From the NCBI GenBank assembly GCA_029260215.1, contig JAJDDQ010000033.1, forward strand, positions 1 to 45,517: a DNA stretch of 45,517 nt, written 5' to 3'. The position numbers and the translations under genes were made by a program. Shown one piece after another: positions 26,856-35,209 of this stretch; position 1 is the stretch's first letter, and the number at the start of each line of letters is the position of its first letter. The notes beneath the pieces are model-generated. The model had not been told where the DNA came from. It searched no databases and was given only the letters and a program-made list of their open reading frames with translations. Source of the DNA: Phycisphaerae bacterium (GTDB lineage Bacteria > Planctomycetota > Phycisphaerae > UBA1845).

Positions 26856-27758
26856 TTACAACCCAGGGTCCACGACCCAAACGCGGCGCACGTCGTTCAT
26901 GTCGACGCCCGGATCAATGTGAAGTGTGTACAGGAGGGCGTTGTCGGGAACGGTCTCCATAGCCGCCACCGTTCCGATGCGCACCGACGGCGGCAGGACG
27001 CTTTCATCGTCGCGCGTCAGAACGACGTCGCCGACGCGAATCAGCCGTTCATCGACATACTTGTGATGAACCTCCCGAATCTCGATCCTCCCGCGACCGC
27101 TGCCCGCGAGAAGGAAGTCAGCCTCAACACTCTCGAACCGATCGCCCTCCACCCTGCCGATCGAAACGGGCAGGCGTGTCTCCGGGTCACTAAGCAAACG
27201 CACACGCGAAGCGTGCGTGCCAGCCTGTTCCACCACACCGATCAGCACCTCCGCCGCCAGCACACCCATGCCGTCACGCGCGCCATCGTCCGAAGTCAAA
27301 TCAATCGCAAAATGGCGAGACAGGACACCCATCGGCCCTTTGATCCCCCGGCGCGTCCCGCCCAGAATCAGCTTCGATTCCCGCCAACCGGCTGCATCGT
27401 CTGCCACCACGTGCGAGGGCATCAACCGGCCTCGCTGCCCCAGCCCGCGTAGCCGCACGCCCGCGAGCGACTCATTTTCCTGAGAAAGAAACCGGTTTTG
27501 CGCGGAAAGCGTTTCGATCATCGAACGCAAACGTTCAATCTCGCGATCGTCGCGCGCGTCATCGGCATCGTCCGCCGACGATCCAACATCCAACAGGCGC
27601 GATGCACCGTCCTGAAACGGAACCAGAATTTGAACAAGATTGATGCGCCCGCCCGTCAGAGCAGGGGGGAGAACGATCCCGACGAGCGAAAGGCCCAGCA
27701 ACACCAGGGCAAGTCGCCAAACGTTAGGTCTTGAGCGTCCTGTTGGGTAACGATTCAA
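26856..27758 (-). CDS. mreC: MreC, rod-shape morphogen
   Basis: 300 aa from TTG. One N-terminal membrane helix (LALVLLGLSLVGIVLPPAL), a coiled coil (DREIERLRSMIETLSAQNRFLSQENESL, about 70-97), then the paired beta-barrel domains of MreC: SHVVADDAAGW, GVLAAEVLIGVVEQ, RVRLLSDPETRLPV and VGDVVLTRDDESVLPPSVRIGTV. MreC is the periplasmic partner of MreB and the elongasome. It starts 12 nt after the mreB stop. No mreD, pbp2 or rodA follows in the window, so the cluster is reduced. Confidence 0.85.
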   Translation of the reverse strand: MNRYPTGRSRPNVWRLALVLLGLSLVGIVLPPALTGGRINLVQILVPFQDGASRLLDVGSSADDADDARDDREIERLRSMIETLSAQNRFLSQENESLAGVRLRGLGQRGRLMPSHVVADDAAGWRESKLILGGTRRGIKGPMGVLSRHFAIDLTSDDGARDGMGVLAAEVLIGVVEQAGTHASRVRLLSDPETRLPVSIGRVEGDRFESVEADFLLAGSGRGRIEIREVHHKYVDERLIRVGDVVLTRDDESVLPPSVRIGTVAAMETVPDNALLYTLHIDPGVDMNDVRRVWVVDPGL

Positions 27759-27770
27759 CGCGATCCGTCG

Positions 27771-28823
27771 CTAATAATCATCGTCGGCTTCGACCGCCGC
27801 TTTCCACAGTGACAGGTTCTCCAGATAGACAGCCGTCCCCCGCGCAACGCAACTCAACGCATCGTCGACAACAGTGCATTCCAACCCGGTCGTCGCAGAG
27901 AGAATATCGCCTATTCCGTGCAGCAATGCCCCTCCACCCGCAAGGTGAATGCCGTGCTCGACGAGGTCGGCAGCCAGTTCCGGCTCGGCTTGCTCAAGTG
28001 CTCGAATGACGCATTCGGCGATTTGGCCCACCGGCTCCTTCAGTGCTTCACGGACCTCGCCGCTGTTGACCAGCGTCCGCCGCGGCAGGCCGCTGATCAG
28101 GTCGCGACCGCGCACTTCCATCTCGCGTTCGCCGTCGGGGAATTCCGCAGCAGAGCCGATCGATATCTTGATCCGCTCAGCCGTCTGGTATCCGATCATC
28201 AGGTTGTAACTGCGACGCATGAAATTGACGATCGACTCATCGAATGCGTCACCCGCCGTCCGCAGGCTTTCGCACACGCTGATGTCCGCCAGCGACATGA
28301 TGGCCACCTCGGTCGTCCCGCCGCCGATATCCACGATCATCGACGCGGTCGGCTCGGCAATCGGCAGCCCAGCGCCAATGCCAGCCGCCATCGGCTCTTC
28401 AATAAGATAGACCCGACGCGCCCCGGCGCGCTCAGCCGAGTTGTACACCGCGCGTTTTTCGACGGCTGTGATTCCCGACGGAATCGCGATGACCACACGC
28501 GGCTTGACGAAGCGGCGCCGCCCGTGGACCTTGCGGATGAAGTAGCCCAGCATAGCTTCGGTGATGTCGAAATCCGCGATGACGCCGTCTTTGAGCGGAC
28601 GGATGGCTTCGATGGACCCAGGCGTCTTGCCGAGCATCTCCTTGGCGACCAGGCCCACCGCGTTGCCGTTGTCGAGTACCTGATTCGTGCCCTTGCGCAC
28701 CGCCACCACGGACGGCTCATTGAGCACAACGCCCTCGCCCCGAACACACACAAGCGTGTTGCACGTTCCGAGATCGATGCCCATGTCCACGCTGAAAGCG
28801 CCAAGAATGGAATCGAAAATCAC
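27771..28823 (-). CDS. mreB: MreB, actin-like rod-shape protein
   Basis: 350 aa. Actin-family nucleotide motifs are clear: phosphate 1 MGIDLGTCNTLV, connect 1 KPRVVIAIPSGIT, YLIEEPMAAGIGAGLPI, phosphate 2 MIVDIGGGTTEVAI, and adenosine GIHLAGGGALLHGIG. GTG 28823 is preferred because GAAGGA lies 9 nt upstream; the frame continues 7 codons further to a TTG. The residue after DLGT is Cys-Asn, as DLGTxNT in the family. It forms membrane-bound filaments that organise cell-wall synthesis. The first gene of the pair mreB-mreC. Confidence 0.93.
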   Translation of the reverse strand: MIFDSILGAFSVDMGIDLGTCNTLVCVRGEGVVLNEPSVVAVRKGTNQVLDNGNAVGLVAKEMLGKTPGSIEAIRPLKDGVIADFDITEAMLGYFIRKVHGRRRFVKPRVVIAIPSGITAVEKRAVYNSAERAGARRVYLIEEPMAAGIGAGLPIAEPTASMIVDIGGGTTEVAIMSLADISVCESLRTAGDAFDESIVNFMRRSYNLMIGYQTAERIKISIGSAAEFPDGEREMEVRGRDLISGLPRRTLVNSGEVREALKEPVGQIAECVIRALEQAEPELAADLVEHGIHLAGGGALLHGIGDILSATTGLECTVVDDALSCVARGTAVYLENLSLWKAAVEADDDY

Positions 28824-28861
28824 CAGGCAGTTTCCTTCACCCAAGAGCGGGTTCCAGCAAG

Positions 28862-28895
28862 ACGCAGCGAGCCGCGAACTTCAGTTCGCACGGAT
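28862..28895. repeat. Dispersed short palindromic repeat, copy B
   Basis: ACGCAGCGAGCCGCGAACTT continues as CAGTTCGCACGGAT. It matches copy A at 26745-26779 in the same orientation with a few substitutions; the GCGAACT-TC-AGTTCGC stem is kept. It lies just upstream of mreB. Confidence 0.75.
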
Positions 28896-28974
28896 TCCGG
28901 ATACGCCGACACCGAAAACCAACACAACGCCTTGCACGAACCTCGACCCGGGCAACACTGTGTTCAACGAGATA

Positions 28975-29124
28975 CTAAGCGCCGCCGAACGGCAGCCACG
29001 TCCCGAAGAGCTGCTGATTGCGCACCGATACGAACACCGTCGCGATGAGCACGAACAGCGTCGCAATCGCCAAAAGGACCGTATACGTGTCACTCTGAGG
29101 GGTCGAGCCAGGCCCTTCGCTCAT
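28975..29124 (-). CDS. 49-aa single-pass membrane protein upstream of mreB
   Basis: The ATG at 29124 has TGGAG 9 nt upstream and opens a 49-codon frame ending TAG. It reads a polar N-terminus MSEGPGSTPQSDTY, one hydrophobic helix TVLLAIATLFVLIATVFVSV, and a short tail RNQQLFGTWLPFGGA. The hydrophobic helix, clean stop and SD make it a credible gene despite its size. It lies between mreB and a coiled-coil membrane protein, all on the minus strand, so it may belong to the same envelope function. No family recognised. Confidence 0.6.
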   Translation of the reverse strand: MSEGPGSTPQSDTYTVLLAIATLFVLIATVFVSVRNQQLFGTWLPFGGA

Positions 29125-29247
29125 CGTCTGCGTCTCCAGAATTGCGGCAACCGCCGCCGCGTACCGTCTGTCGCGACCGCGTCCGTGCGGTTCAAGTCAA
29201 ACTAAAGAATACACCAAATCGCCCGCCATTTGAAGCGGGGACTCCGC

Positions 29248-30144
29248 CTAATGTGGATTGGCGAAGTGATACTCGTCTTCGGCGCTGTCGCCCTTCTTCG
29301 GCGAAACGCCCGGAGCAGACCGAATCAGTCGCCCGGAAGCGAGATTCGGCTCAACATCGGTGATCTCAACATCCCCGACATATTGCGCACCACGCGAAAG
29401 CACGAAAATCGCACCCTTGCCCACGCGATCAGCCGATCCCACGCTCAGCGTGACCAGATTGCCGTCAACAAACTCAACCTGCCCCGCAATCCGCGGAGCG
29501 TTCGGGGCAGACTGCGGAACGATGTTGGACGACGGGCCCCGACCTTCGTACGAAGCCGACACACCCGAAGCAGCCAGCCCGACCTGAGAAAGCAGTTTCC
29601 CGTTTTCCTCGCGAAGAATATGCACCTGCTGAGCCTGCTGGCGATTCTGCTGATTCATCACCGCCACCTGCGTGGTCAACTCGTTGACACGCTGGTTCAG
29701 GTCGATATTGCGACGCTCCAGGTCGATGCTGCGTGTCTCGATTTGCTGACGCTGCTTGTCGATGGCTTCACGAGCGGATTGGGCGATCCCAAGCTCATTC
29801 GTCAATCTCTGGGCCAATGCGTCCGCCTGACGCTTGTCGACCGTCAGTTGAGCGATCTCGCCCCGCTGGGCAGCCGACTCAGCCGAAAACTCCTGCACCT
29901 GCCCCTCAAGCGTGGCGATGCGATCCAGATGGCTCTGAATCGTATCCCGGGCAGCCGCCAAGGATGCAACACCAGCCGCCTCGACGGCGCGCTTGGCTGA
30001 ATCCGCCAATTGAGCCTTCGTCTTATAATCTGTGGCCAGACTCCTCCAGTCGTTGGTACGTGCGGTGAATGCAATCACCGTCATGGAGAGGGCGATACAA
30101 ATAACCGCCAACAGAATGACCAGTACCTTGGTAACGGCGCTCAA
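29248..30144 (-). CDS. Membrane-anchored coiled-coil protein with C-terminal beta domain
   Basis: 298 aa from a TTG start, decided by TAGGAG 8 nt upstream. An N-terminal membrane helix (VLVILLAVICIALSMTVIAF) is followed by a long coiled coil (about 35-190: Gln/Arg/Ala/Leu-rich heptads such as LERRNIDLNQRVNELTTQVA). A linker leads to a beta domain of about 70 aa: GQVEFVDGNLVTLSVGSADR, KGAIFVLSRGAQYVGDVEIT and DVEPNLASGRLI. The layout is MreC-like but the sequence is not MreC. A protein of the same architecture is at 43490-44836. The position upstream of mreB suggests a cell-envelope role; this is inferred. Confidence 0.65.
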   Translation of the reverse strand: MSAVTKVLVILLAVICIALSMTVIAFTARTNDWRSLATDYKTKAQLADSAKRAVEAAGVASLAAARDTIQSHLDRIATLEGQVQEFSAESAAQRGEIAQLTVDKRQADALAQRLTNELGIAQSAREAIDKQRQQIETRSIDLERRNIDLNQRVNELTTQVAVMNQQNRQQAQQVHILREENGKLLSQVGLAASGVSASYEGRGPSSNIVPQSAPNAPRIAGQVEFVDGNLVTLSVGSADRVGKGAIFVLSRGAQYVGDVEITDVEPNLASGRLIRSAPGVSPKKGDSAEDEYHFANPH

Positions 30145-30349
30145 GGGCGTATCTCCTAGCTATTCATCAACTCGGGCAACCGTACGGGCAGGCAGGGTGA
30201 CCAGGTTTGCCGCACCATGAATCCGGCTTGCCGCACGCGATTGAAGCCGAAATCCCAACGCAGAACGCCGAAACCAGCCCGCGTTCAAACACCGCCGCAG
30301 GACGCCAAGCCACCCGATCGATCCCACACCGGACCGTTCGATTGAATGT

Positions 30350-30378
30350 CGTATAGCGTACGAATCGGTTCCTTTCAA
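30350..30378 (-). promoter_or_regulatory. Sigma-70-like promoter of the coiled-coil protein gene
   Basis: On the minus strand TTGAAA (30373-30378), a 17-nt spacer and TATACG (30350-30355). It is about 200 nt upstream of the TTG start at 30144, in the gap 30145-30443, which otherwise shows no gene. Confidence 0.4.
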
Positions 30379-30443
30379 GTCCCCAACGCACAGGCACCCG
30401 CACAATAGCCCGTTTACACGCTGATTTCAGCGATCCAAAACCA

Positions 30444-31757
30444 TCAATTGAGGCGGGAAATCAACCCGCAAGCCCGCGAGGATTGTGCGGCGTCAAGATA
30501 GACAAGCTGGCCACCGACCACCGTCGCGACGGCTTTCCCGGTGACCCGCCACCCGGCGAAAGGCATGTTGCGACTCCTCGAATGCATGCCGGCTGGATCG
30601 ATTTCCCACTGCAATTCAGGGTCAATCAGCGTGATATCAGCCCGCTGCCCCGCCCCAAGCGACGGAGAAGGCAATCCCAATATCTCCGCCGGACGATGGC
30701 ACATACGCTGAATCAGGTCAGCCCAGCTCAACCGCCCGGATGCCACAACAGCCTCGATCGCAAGCGCCAGCGAAGTCTCCAGCCCCACGATGCCCGGCGG
30801 CGCTTTGAGAAATCCCCTGCTTTTTTCCTCCGCAGCGTGAGGAGCGTGGTCGGTGGCGATGCAATCGATGCTGCCGTCCGCCAAACCGGTCAAACACGCT
30901 TCCACGTCAGCCGCCGACCGCAGGGGCGGGTGCATTTTCGTGTTCGGATCACGATTCGCACAGGCTTCGTGCGTCAATAGCAGGTGGTGCGGGCAGACCT
31001 CCGTCGTCACCGGCAAGCCCTCCGCCTTGGCACGCCGCACGAGTTCAACTGCCTTGGCGGTCGAAACGTGGGCGATGTGGTAGCGGGCACCTGTCTCGCG
31101 CACCAAGCGAATGTCCCGCTCGATCATGGCCTCTTCCGATCGTGGGTCGAGACCGGGCAACCCCAGGCGATCAGCCACCTCGCCCGCATGCATCACGCCG
31201 CCCGCAGACAGAGCCTTGTATTCGCAATGTTGAATGATGACCGCGTCGAGTTGGGCAGCCAGCCGGAACGCTTCGAGCATCACGTCGTCGTCTTCCACGC
31301 CGTCGCCGTCGTCGCTGAACGCGACGGCACCCGCGTCGCACAGGGAGGCCATGTCCACCACGTCCCGCCCCCCTCGGCCAACAGTGATGGCCGCGATGGG
31401 CAGGACCGTGGCGTAGCCGGCTTCCTTGGCTCGTTGACGAACGAGCTGGATCGTTTCAACGCTGTCCATCACCGGCGACGTGTTGGGCATGCAAGCCACC
31501 GTGGCGAATCCGCCCGCAGCCGCAGCCTGGGTTCCGGTCTCGATGGTTTCCTTGTGCTCCCCGCCCGGCTCGCGGAGGTGAACATGCATATCGATCAAGC
31601 CGGGACAGACGATCAGACCAGCCGCGTCGATGACGGCTGCCTCGGTCGCCCCGCCCGGACGGTCAGCCACCCGCTCGCCGTCAACATGCACGTCGCCGAC
31701 AGCGTCGCAGCCGTTCGCAGGGTCAACGACCCTTCCGCCTTTGATGGTAAAGACCAT
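30444..31757 (-). CDS. pyrC: Dihydroorotase, class I
   Basis: 437 aa. Amidohydrolase motifs: GLIDMHVHLREPG (metal HxH and substrate Arg), GGFATVACMPNTSP, VAFSDDGDG, IIQHCEYKALS, RYHIAHVSTAKAVELVRRAK, TTEVCPHHLLLT, NTKMHPPLR and DCIATDHAPHAAEEK. The Asp in FSDDG where class II enzymes have a carboxylated Lys marks class I. It closes carbamoyl-aspartate to dihydroorotate in pyrimidine synthesis. ATG 31757 begins right at the fold (MVFTIKGGRVVDP); the frame runs 33 codons further without similarity. Not adjacent to other pyr genes here. Confidence 0.9.
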   Translation of the reverse strand: MVFTIKGGRVVDPANGCDAVGDVHVDGERVADRPGGATEAAVIDAAGLIVCPGLIDMHVHLREPGGEHKETIETGTQAAAAGGFATVACMPNTSPVMDSVETIQLVRQRAKEAGYATVLPIAAITVGRGGRDVVDMASLCDAGAVAFSDDGDGVEDDDVMLEAFRLAAQLDAVIIQHCEYKALSAGGVMHAGEVADRLGLPGLDPRSEEAMIERDIRLVRETGARYHIAHVSTAKAVELVRRAKAEGLPVTTEVCPHHLLLTHEACANRDPNTKMHPPLRSAADVEACLTGLADGSIDCIATDHAPHAAEEKSRGFLKAPPGIVGLETSLALAIEAVVASGRLSWADLIQRMCHRPAEILGLPSPSLGAGQRADITLIDPELQWEIDPAGMHSRSRNMPFAGWRVTGKAVATVVGGQLVYLDAAQSSRACGLISRLN

Positions 31758-31844
31758 GACCGTAGTTGAATCGCACTGCCCACCCAGTTCAAGTGCCGCG
31801 CCGGAGACTGGTTGCAAGGGAAGCGAATCCGAGACAGAGCAATT

Positions 31845-31879
31845 CGACTTCCCCACCTCTGAAAGAGGTGGGGAAGTCG
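31845..31879. repeat. 16-bp hairpin related to the 105-bp repeat, between ppdK and pyrC
   Basis: CGACTTCCCCACCTCT and AGAGGTGGGGAAGTCG form a perfect 16-bp stem with a GAA loop. The core CCCCACCTCT/AGAGGTGGGG and GAAGTCG are the first hairpin of the 105-bp repeats. With no T-run it is a weak terminator candidate; it may limit read-through from ppdK into pyrC. Confidence 0.75.
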
Positions 31880-31889
31880 TGCGAGAACG

Positions 31890-34800
31890 CTATCGCTTCG
31901 ACCTCGCTCGCTTCTTCCTGGCAGCCGGTTTCTTGGTCGTGTTCTTGGCTGGCTTGCGTTTCTTGCTCGCGACGGCTTTGGCTGGTGCTTTTTTCTTGGC
32001 TTTTTTGGCGATGGTTTTTTTCTTCGCGACCGCCTTTTTGATGACTCGCTTCTTGGCGGTGGTTTTCTTACCGCTCGATTTCTTCGCGGTCTTGCGGGCC
32101 ACCTTCTTCACCGTGGCTTTTTTCGCGGTTTTGCGTACCGATTTCTTCGCTTTGGGTTTGCTGCTGCTTTTCCTGGCTTTCTTGCGGGTGGATGTTTTTC
32201 CACCGTCCTCGATCGCAGCCTGAGCGGCGGCCAACCGAGCTATGGGCACACGGAGGGGGCTGCAGGAAACGTAGTCCAGCCCCACCTGATGGAAAAACTT
32301 TACGCTGCGCGATTCGCCGCCGTGCTCTCCACAGACACCGAGCTTGTAGTTCGGGTCCACCGCACGAGCGGATTCGCTGGCCATCCGCACGAGCAACCCG
32401 ACACCGTCAAGGTCGATCGACTCGAACGGGTCGTGCTCGAAAATCGCGTGGCCTGCCTGATCGACATAGGCGGGCAGGAACCGGCCTGCGTCGTCGCGGG
32501 ACAGGCCCAGCGTCGTCTGCGTCAGGTCGTTCGTGCCGAAACTGATAAATTGCGACACGGCTGCGATGCGAGCACCCAGAAGCGCCGCCCGGGGTGTCTC
32601 CACCATCGTCCCGACCAGATAGTCGATTTCCAGCCCGGCGTTGTCGAGAATCGCGTCCGCCACCGCCCGCGCCTGATCCGCGAGAATGCGCAGCTCCTTG
32701 TCATCGATGGTCAGCGGAATCATGATTTCCGGCAGAACAGTCACGCCGTCCTGTGTGGCTTCGACGGCCGCTTCCATAATCGCAGAAACCTGCATTTCGA
32801 GAATTTCGGGGTAGGTAATGCAAAGACGACAACCGCGATGCCCGAGCATCGGATTCGATTCGTGCAACTGCTCCGACCGATGGCGGATGTGGTCACGCGA
32901 GAGGCCTGTGTAGTCCGCCAGACGCCCAATGTCAGCCTCCTCCTTGGGCAGGAATTCGTGCAGCGGCGGATCGACCAGCCGGATGGTCACCGGCTTGCCG
33001 TTCATGGCCTGGAAGATTCCGATAAAATCCTGCTTTTGGAACGGCTGGAGCTTGTCCAGTGCGCGGCGTCGCTCCTCGGCGGAGTCGGCGACGATCATCT
33101 CCTGCATAGCCAGCCGCCGTTCCTCGGTCTCGAAGAACATGTGCTCCGTGCGACACAGACCTATACCCTCAGCCCCGTGCTCCACCGCGCGGGCGGCGTC
33201 CTCGGGGGTGTCGGCGTTGGTGCGCACTTTCAGCCGGCGCAGCTCATCACACCAGCCTAGCAGCGTGTTGAATTCCTCCGGCGGCTGCGGCTGTTCGAGC
33301 GGGATTTGGCCGTCGTAGATGGTTCCGGTCGTGCCGTCGAGCGTGATGGTGTCGCCCTGTCTCAGCACGCGCCCGTTCATGCGCATCGTGCCCTGGTGCT
33401 CGTCGATATCCAGATCGTCGCAACCCACGATGCAGCACTTGCCCCAACCGCGAGCCACCACGGCGGCGTGCGACGTTTTTCCGCCCGTCGCCGTCAGGAT
33501 GCCCACAGCCGCGTGCATGCCGCCCACGTCTTCGGGCGAGGTTTCCTTACGCACGAGAATGACGCTCTGGCCCTCAGCCGCACAGCGTTCCGCTTCAGCC
33601 GGCTCGAACACGATGTCACCGCTGGCGGCTCCGGGAACAGCGTTGACGCCCGCACCCAGCCGGCGACCGGCCAACTCGTCGGTGGAGATTTCGGCACCGA
33701 TGACCGGGTAAAACAAACGTTCCAGATCGACCGCGCGCATGCGCTGGACGGCTGCGATTCGGTCGATCACGGGTTTGCCCGCTGCCTTGACCAGCTTGGC
33801 GGGGAGCGCTTTGCATTTGACCAGCCGCTTAAGCTCCTTGTCGGACACAATCGGCTGCGTGGCTTGATCGACGGCGATTTTGAAAGCAGCAGCAGCCGAC
33901 CGTTTTCCGGTGCGACATTGCAGCATGTAAAGCGTGCCGCGCTCGATTGTGAACTCGATGTCCTGCATCTCGCGGTAATGCGTTTCGAGAATGATGCGTA
34001 CCGCCTGCAACTGGTCCCAGGCTTTGGGCATTTTGTCGGCGAGGTCCGCAACTTTCAGCGGTGTACGGATGCCCGCGACAACGTCTTCACCCTGGGCGTT
34101 GATGAGCAGATCGCCGTAATAGATGTTTTCGCCGGTACTCGGATCGCGCGTGAAACACACACCGGTACCGGAGTCGTCGCCCAGATTGCCGAACACCATT
34201 TGGCAGACATTGACGGCTGTCCCGTCCAACCCGGTGATGTTTTCGACGCGCCTGTAGGTGATGGCTTTGTCCGCCATCCAACTGCCGAAAACCGCGTTAA
34301 TCGCGCCGCGCAGTTGCTCAGCCGGGTCTTGCGGAAACGGTTGTCCGGTCGCGTCGGAGTAGATCATCTTGTGCGCGGCGACAGTCTCTTCCAGTTCCTC
34401 CTCGTTCACATCGGTATCGTTGACGCGCTCCGTGGACGGAACGGACAATCTCCATCGGGTGCGCTGTTCCTTGACGCGACTGAACGAGTCGTCGAAGCGT
34501 TTCCGTTCGATCCCCTGGGCAGTGCTGCCGAACATCATGATCAGGCGGCGGTAAGCGTCGAGTGCGAAACGGCGGTTGCCCGTCGAGGCAGCCAACCCCT
34601 CCATCGACTCGTCGTTCAAGCCGAGATTGAGAATCGTCTCCATCATGCCCGGCATGGAGACGGCTGCTCCCGAGCGTACGGAGACAAGCAACGGGTCTTT
34701 CTCGCCGCCGAACTTCTTTCCGCAGACGCGCTCGAGCGTTTTGAGATTCTTCTGAACCTGCTCTTCCATGCCCGCAGGCCAACGTCGCTGGTGTCGTGTG

Positions 34801-34970
34801 TAATCGGAGCAGGCCTGTGTCGTGATGGTAAAACCCGCGGGTACAGGCAGGCCTATTCGGGTCATCTCAGCCAGGCCTGCGCCCTTGCCGCCGAGGAGCA
34901 TTTTGCTCTGCCCATAGCCTTCCGCCCGTCCGCCGCCGAAAAAAAAGACGTACTTGGGATGTCGCGCCAC
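31890..34970 (-). CDS. ppdK: Pyruvate, phosphate dikinase with histone-H1-like basic tail
   Basis: 1026 aa. The first ~915 residues are a standard PPDK: nucleotide-binding GGKGAGLAEMTRIGLPVPAGF and SVRSGAAVSMPGMMETILNLG, the swivelling phospho-His domain GGKTSHAAVVARGWGKCCIVG, and the PEP/pyruvate TIM barrel with GHRGCRLCITYPEI, GTMVETPRAAL, FGTNDLTQ and the final CGEHGGES. It interconverts pyruvate+ATP+Pi and PEP+AMP+PPi. The last ~100 residues, after IEDGGKTS, are nearly all Lys/Ala/Arg/Ser/Thr (KKATVKKVARKTAKKSSGKK and similar), like histone H1 or AlgP tails. GTG 34970 is chosen because AAAGG lies 9 nt upstream. Confidence 0.92.
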   Translation of the reverse strand: MARHPKYVFFFGGGRAEGYGQSKMLLGGKGAGLAEMTRIGLPVPAGFTITTQACSDYTRHQRRWPAGMEEQVQKNLKTLERVCGKKFGGEKDPLLVSVRSGAAVSMPGMMETILNLGLNDESMEGLAASTGNRRFALDAYRRLIMMFGSTAQGIERKRFDDSFSRVKEQRTRWRLSVPSTERVNDTDVNEEELEETVAAHKMIYSDATGQPFPQDPAEQLRGAINAVFGSWMADKAITYRRVENITGLDGTAVNVCQMVFGNLGDDSGTGVCFTRDPSTGENIYYGDLLINAQGEDVVAGIRTPLKVADLADKMPKAWDQLQAVRIILETHYREMQDIEFTIERGTLYMLQCRTGKRSAAAAFKIAVDQATQPIVSDKELKRLVKCKALPAKLVKAAGKPVIDRIAAVQRMRAVDLERLFYPVIGAEISTDELAGRRLGAGVNAVPGAASGDIVFEPAEAERCAAEGQSVILVRKETSPEDVGGMHAAVGILTATGGKTSHAAVVARGWGKCCIVGCDDLDIDEHQGTMRMNGRVLRQGDTITLDGTTGTIYDGQIPLEQPQPPEEFNTLLGWCDELRRLKVRTNADTPEDAARAVEHGAEGIGLCRTEHMFFETEERRLAMQEMIVADSAEERRRALDKLQPFQKQDFIGIFQAMNGKPVTIRLVDPPLHEFLPKEEADIGRLADYTGLSRDHIRHRSEQLHESNPMLGHRGCRLCITYPEILEMQVSAIMEAAVEATQDGVTVLPEIMIPLTIDDKELRILADQARAVADAILDNAGLEIDYLVGTMVETPRAALLGARIAAVSQFISFGTNDLTQTTLGLSRDDAGRFLPAYVDQAGHAIFEHDPFESIDLDGVGLLVRMASESARAVDPNYKLGVCGEHGGESRSVKFFHQVGLDYVSCSPLRVPIARLAAAQAAIEDGGKTSTRKKARKSSSKPKAKKSVRKTAKKATVKKVARKTAKKSSGKKTTAKKRVIKKAVAKKKTIAKKAKKKAPAKAVASKKRKPAKNTTKKPAARKKRARSKR

Positions 34971-35020
34971 GTGAGTATACCTTTCACGCAATGGAGTGGT
35001 TTGATTCGAGGACGGCGCGC

Positions 35021-35049
35021 ACTATACGTACCGTCCCATTAGGTGTCAA
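35021..35049 (-). promoter_or_regulatory. Strong sigma-70-type promoter of ppdK
   Basis: On the minus strand TTGACA (35044-35049), exactly 17 nt, then TATAGT (35021-35026). The predicted transcription start is about 45 nt upstream of the GTG at 34970. Confidence 0.7.
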
Positions 35050-35209
35050 CGAAATCGGCGTAACCCGCTACAACGGCAGCGACGGTGGAAAAACGCTGCA
35101 TCCGCGCCCTAAACTTGCATGGGGTCCGGCGACGGGGTTACACTGCGTGGAACCGATATTGAACGTCGGATGAAACAGCAAAGACACGCCCACGGAACGA
35201 TCCGCGACG

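Noticed and set aside
33306-35042. 578-aa plus-strand frame opposite ppdK
   Set aside because: Antisense to well-conserved PPDK motifs and without recognisable family or SD.
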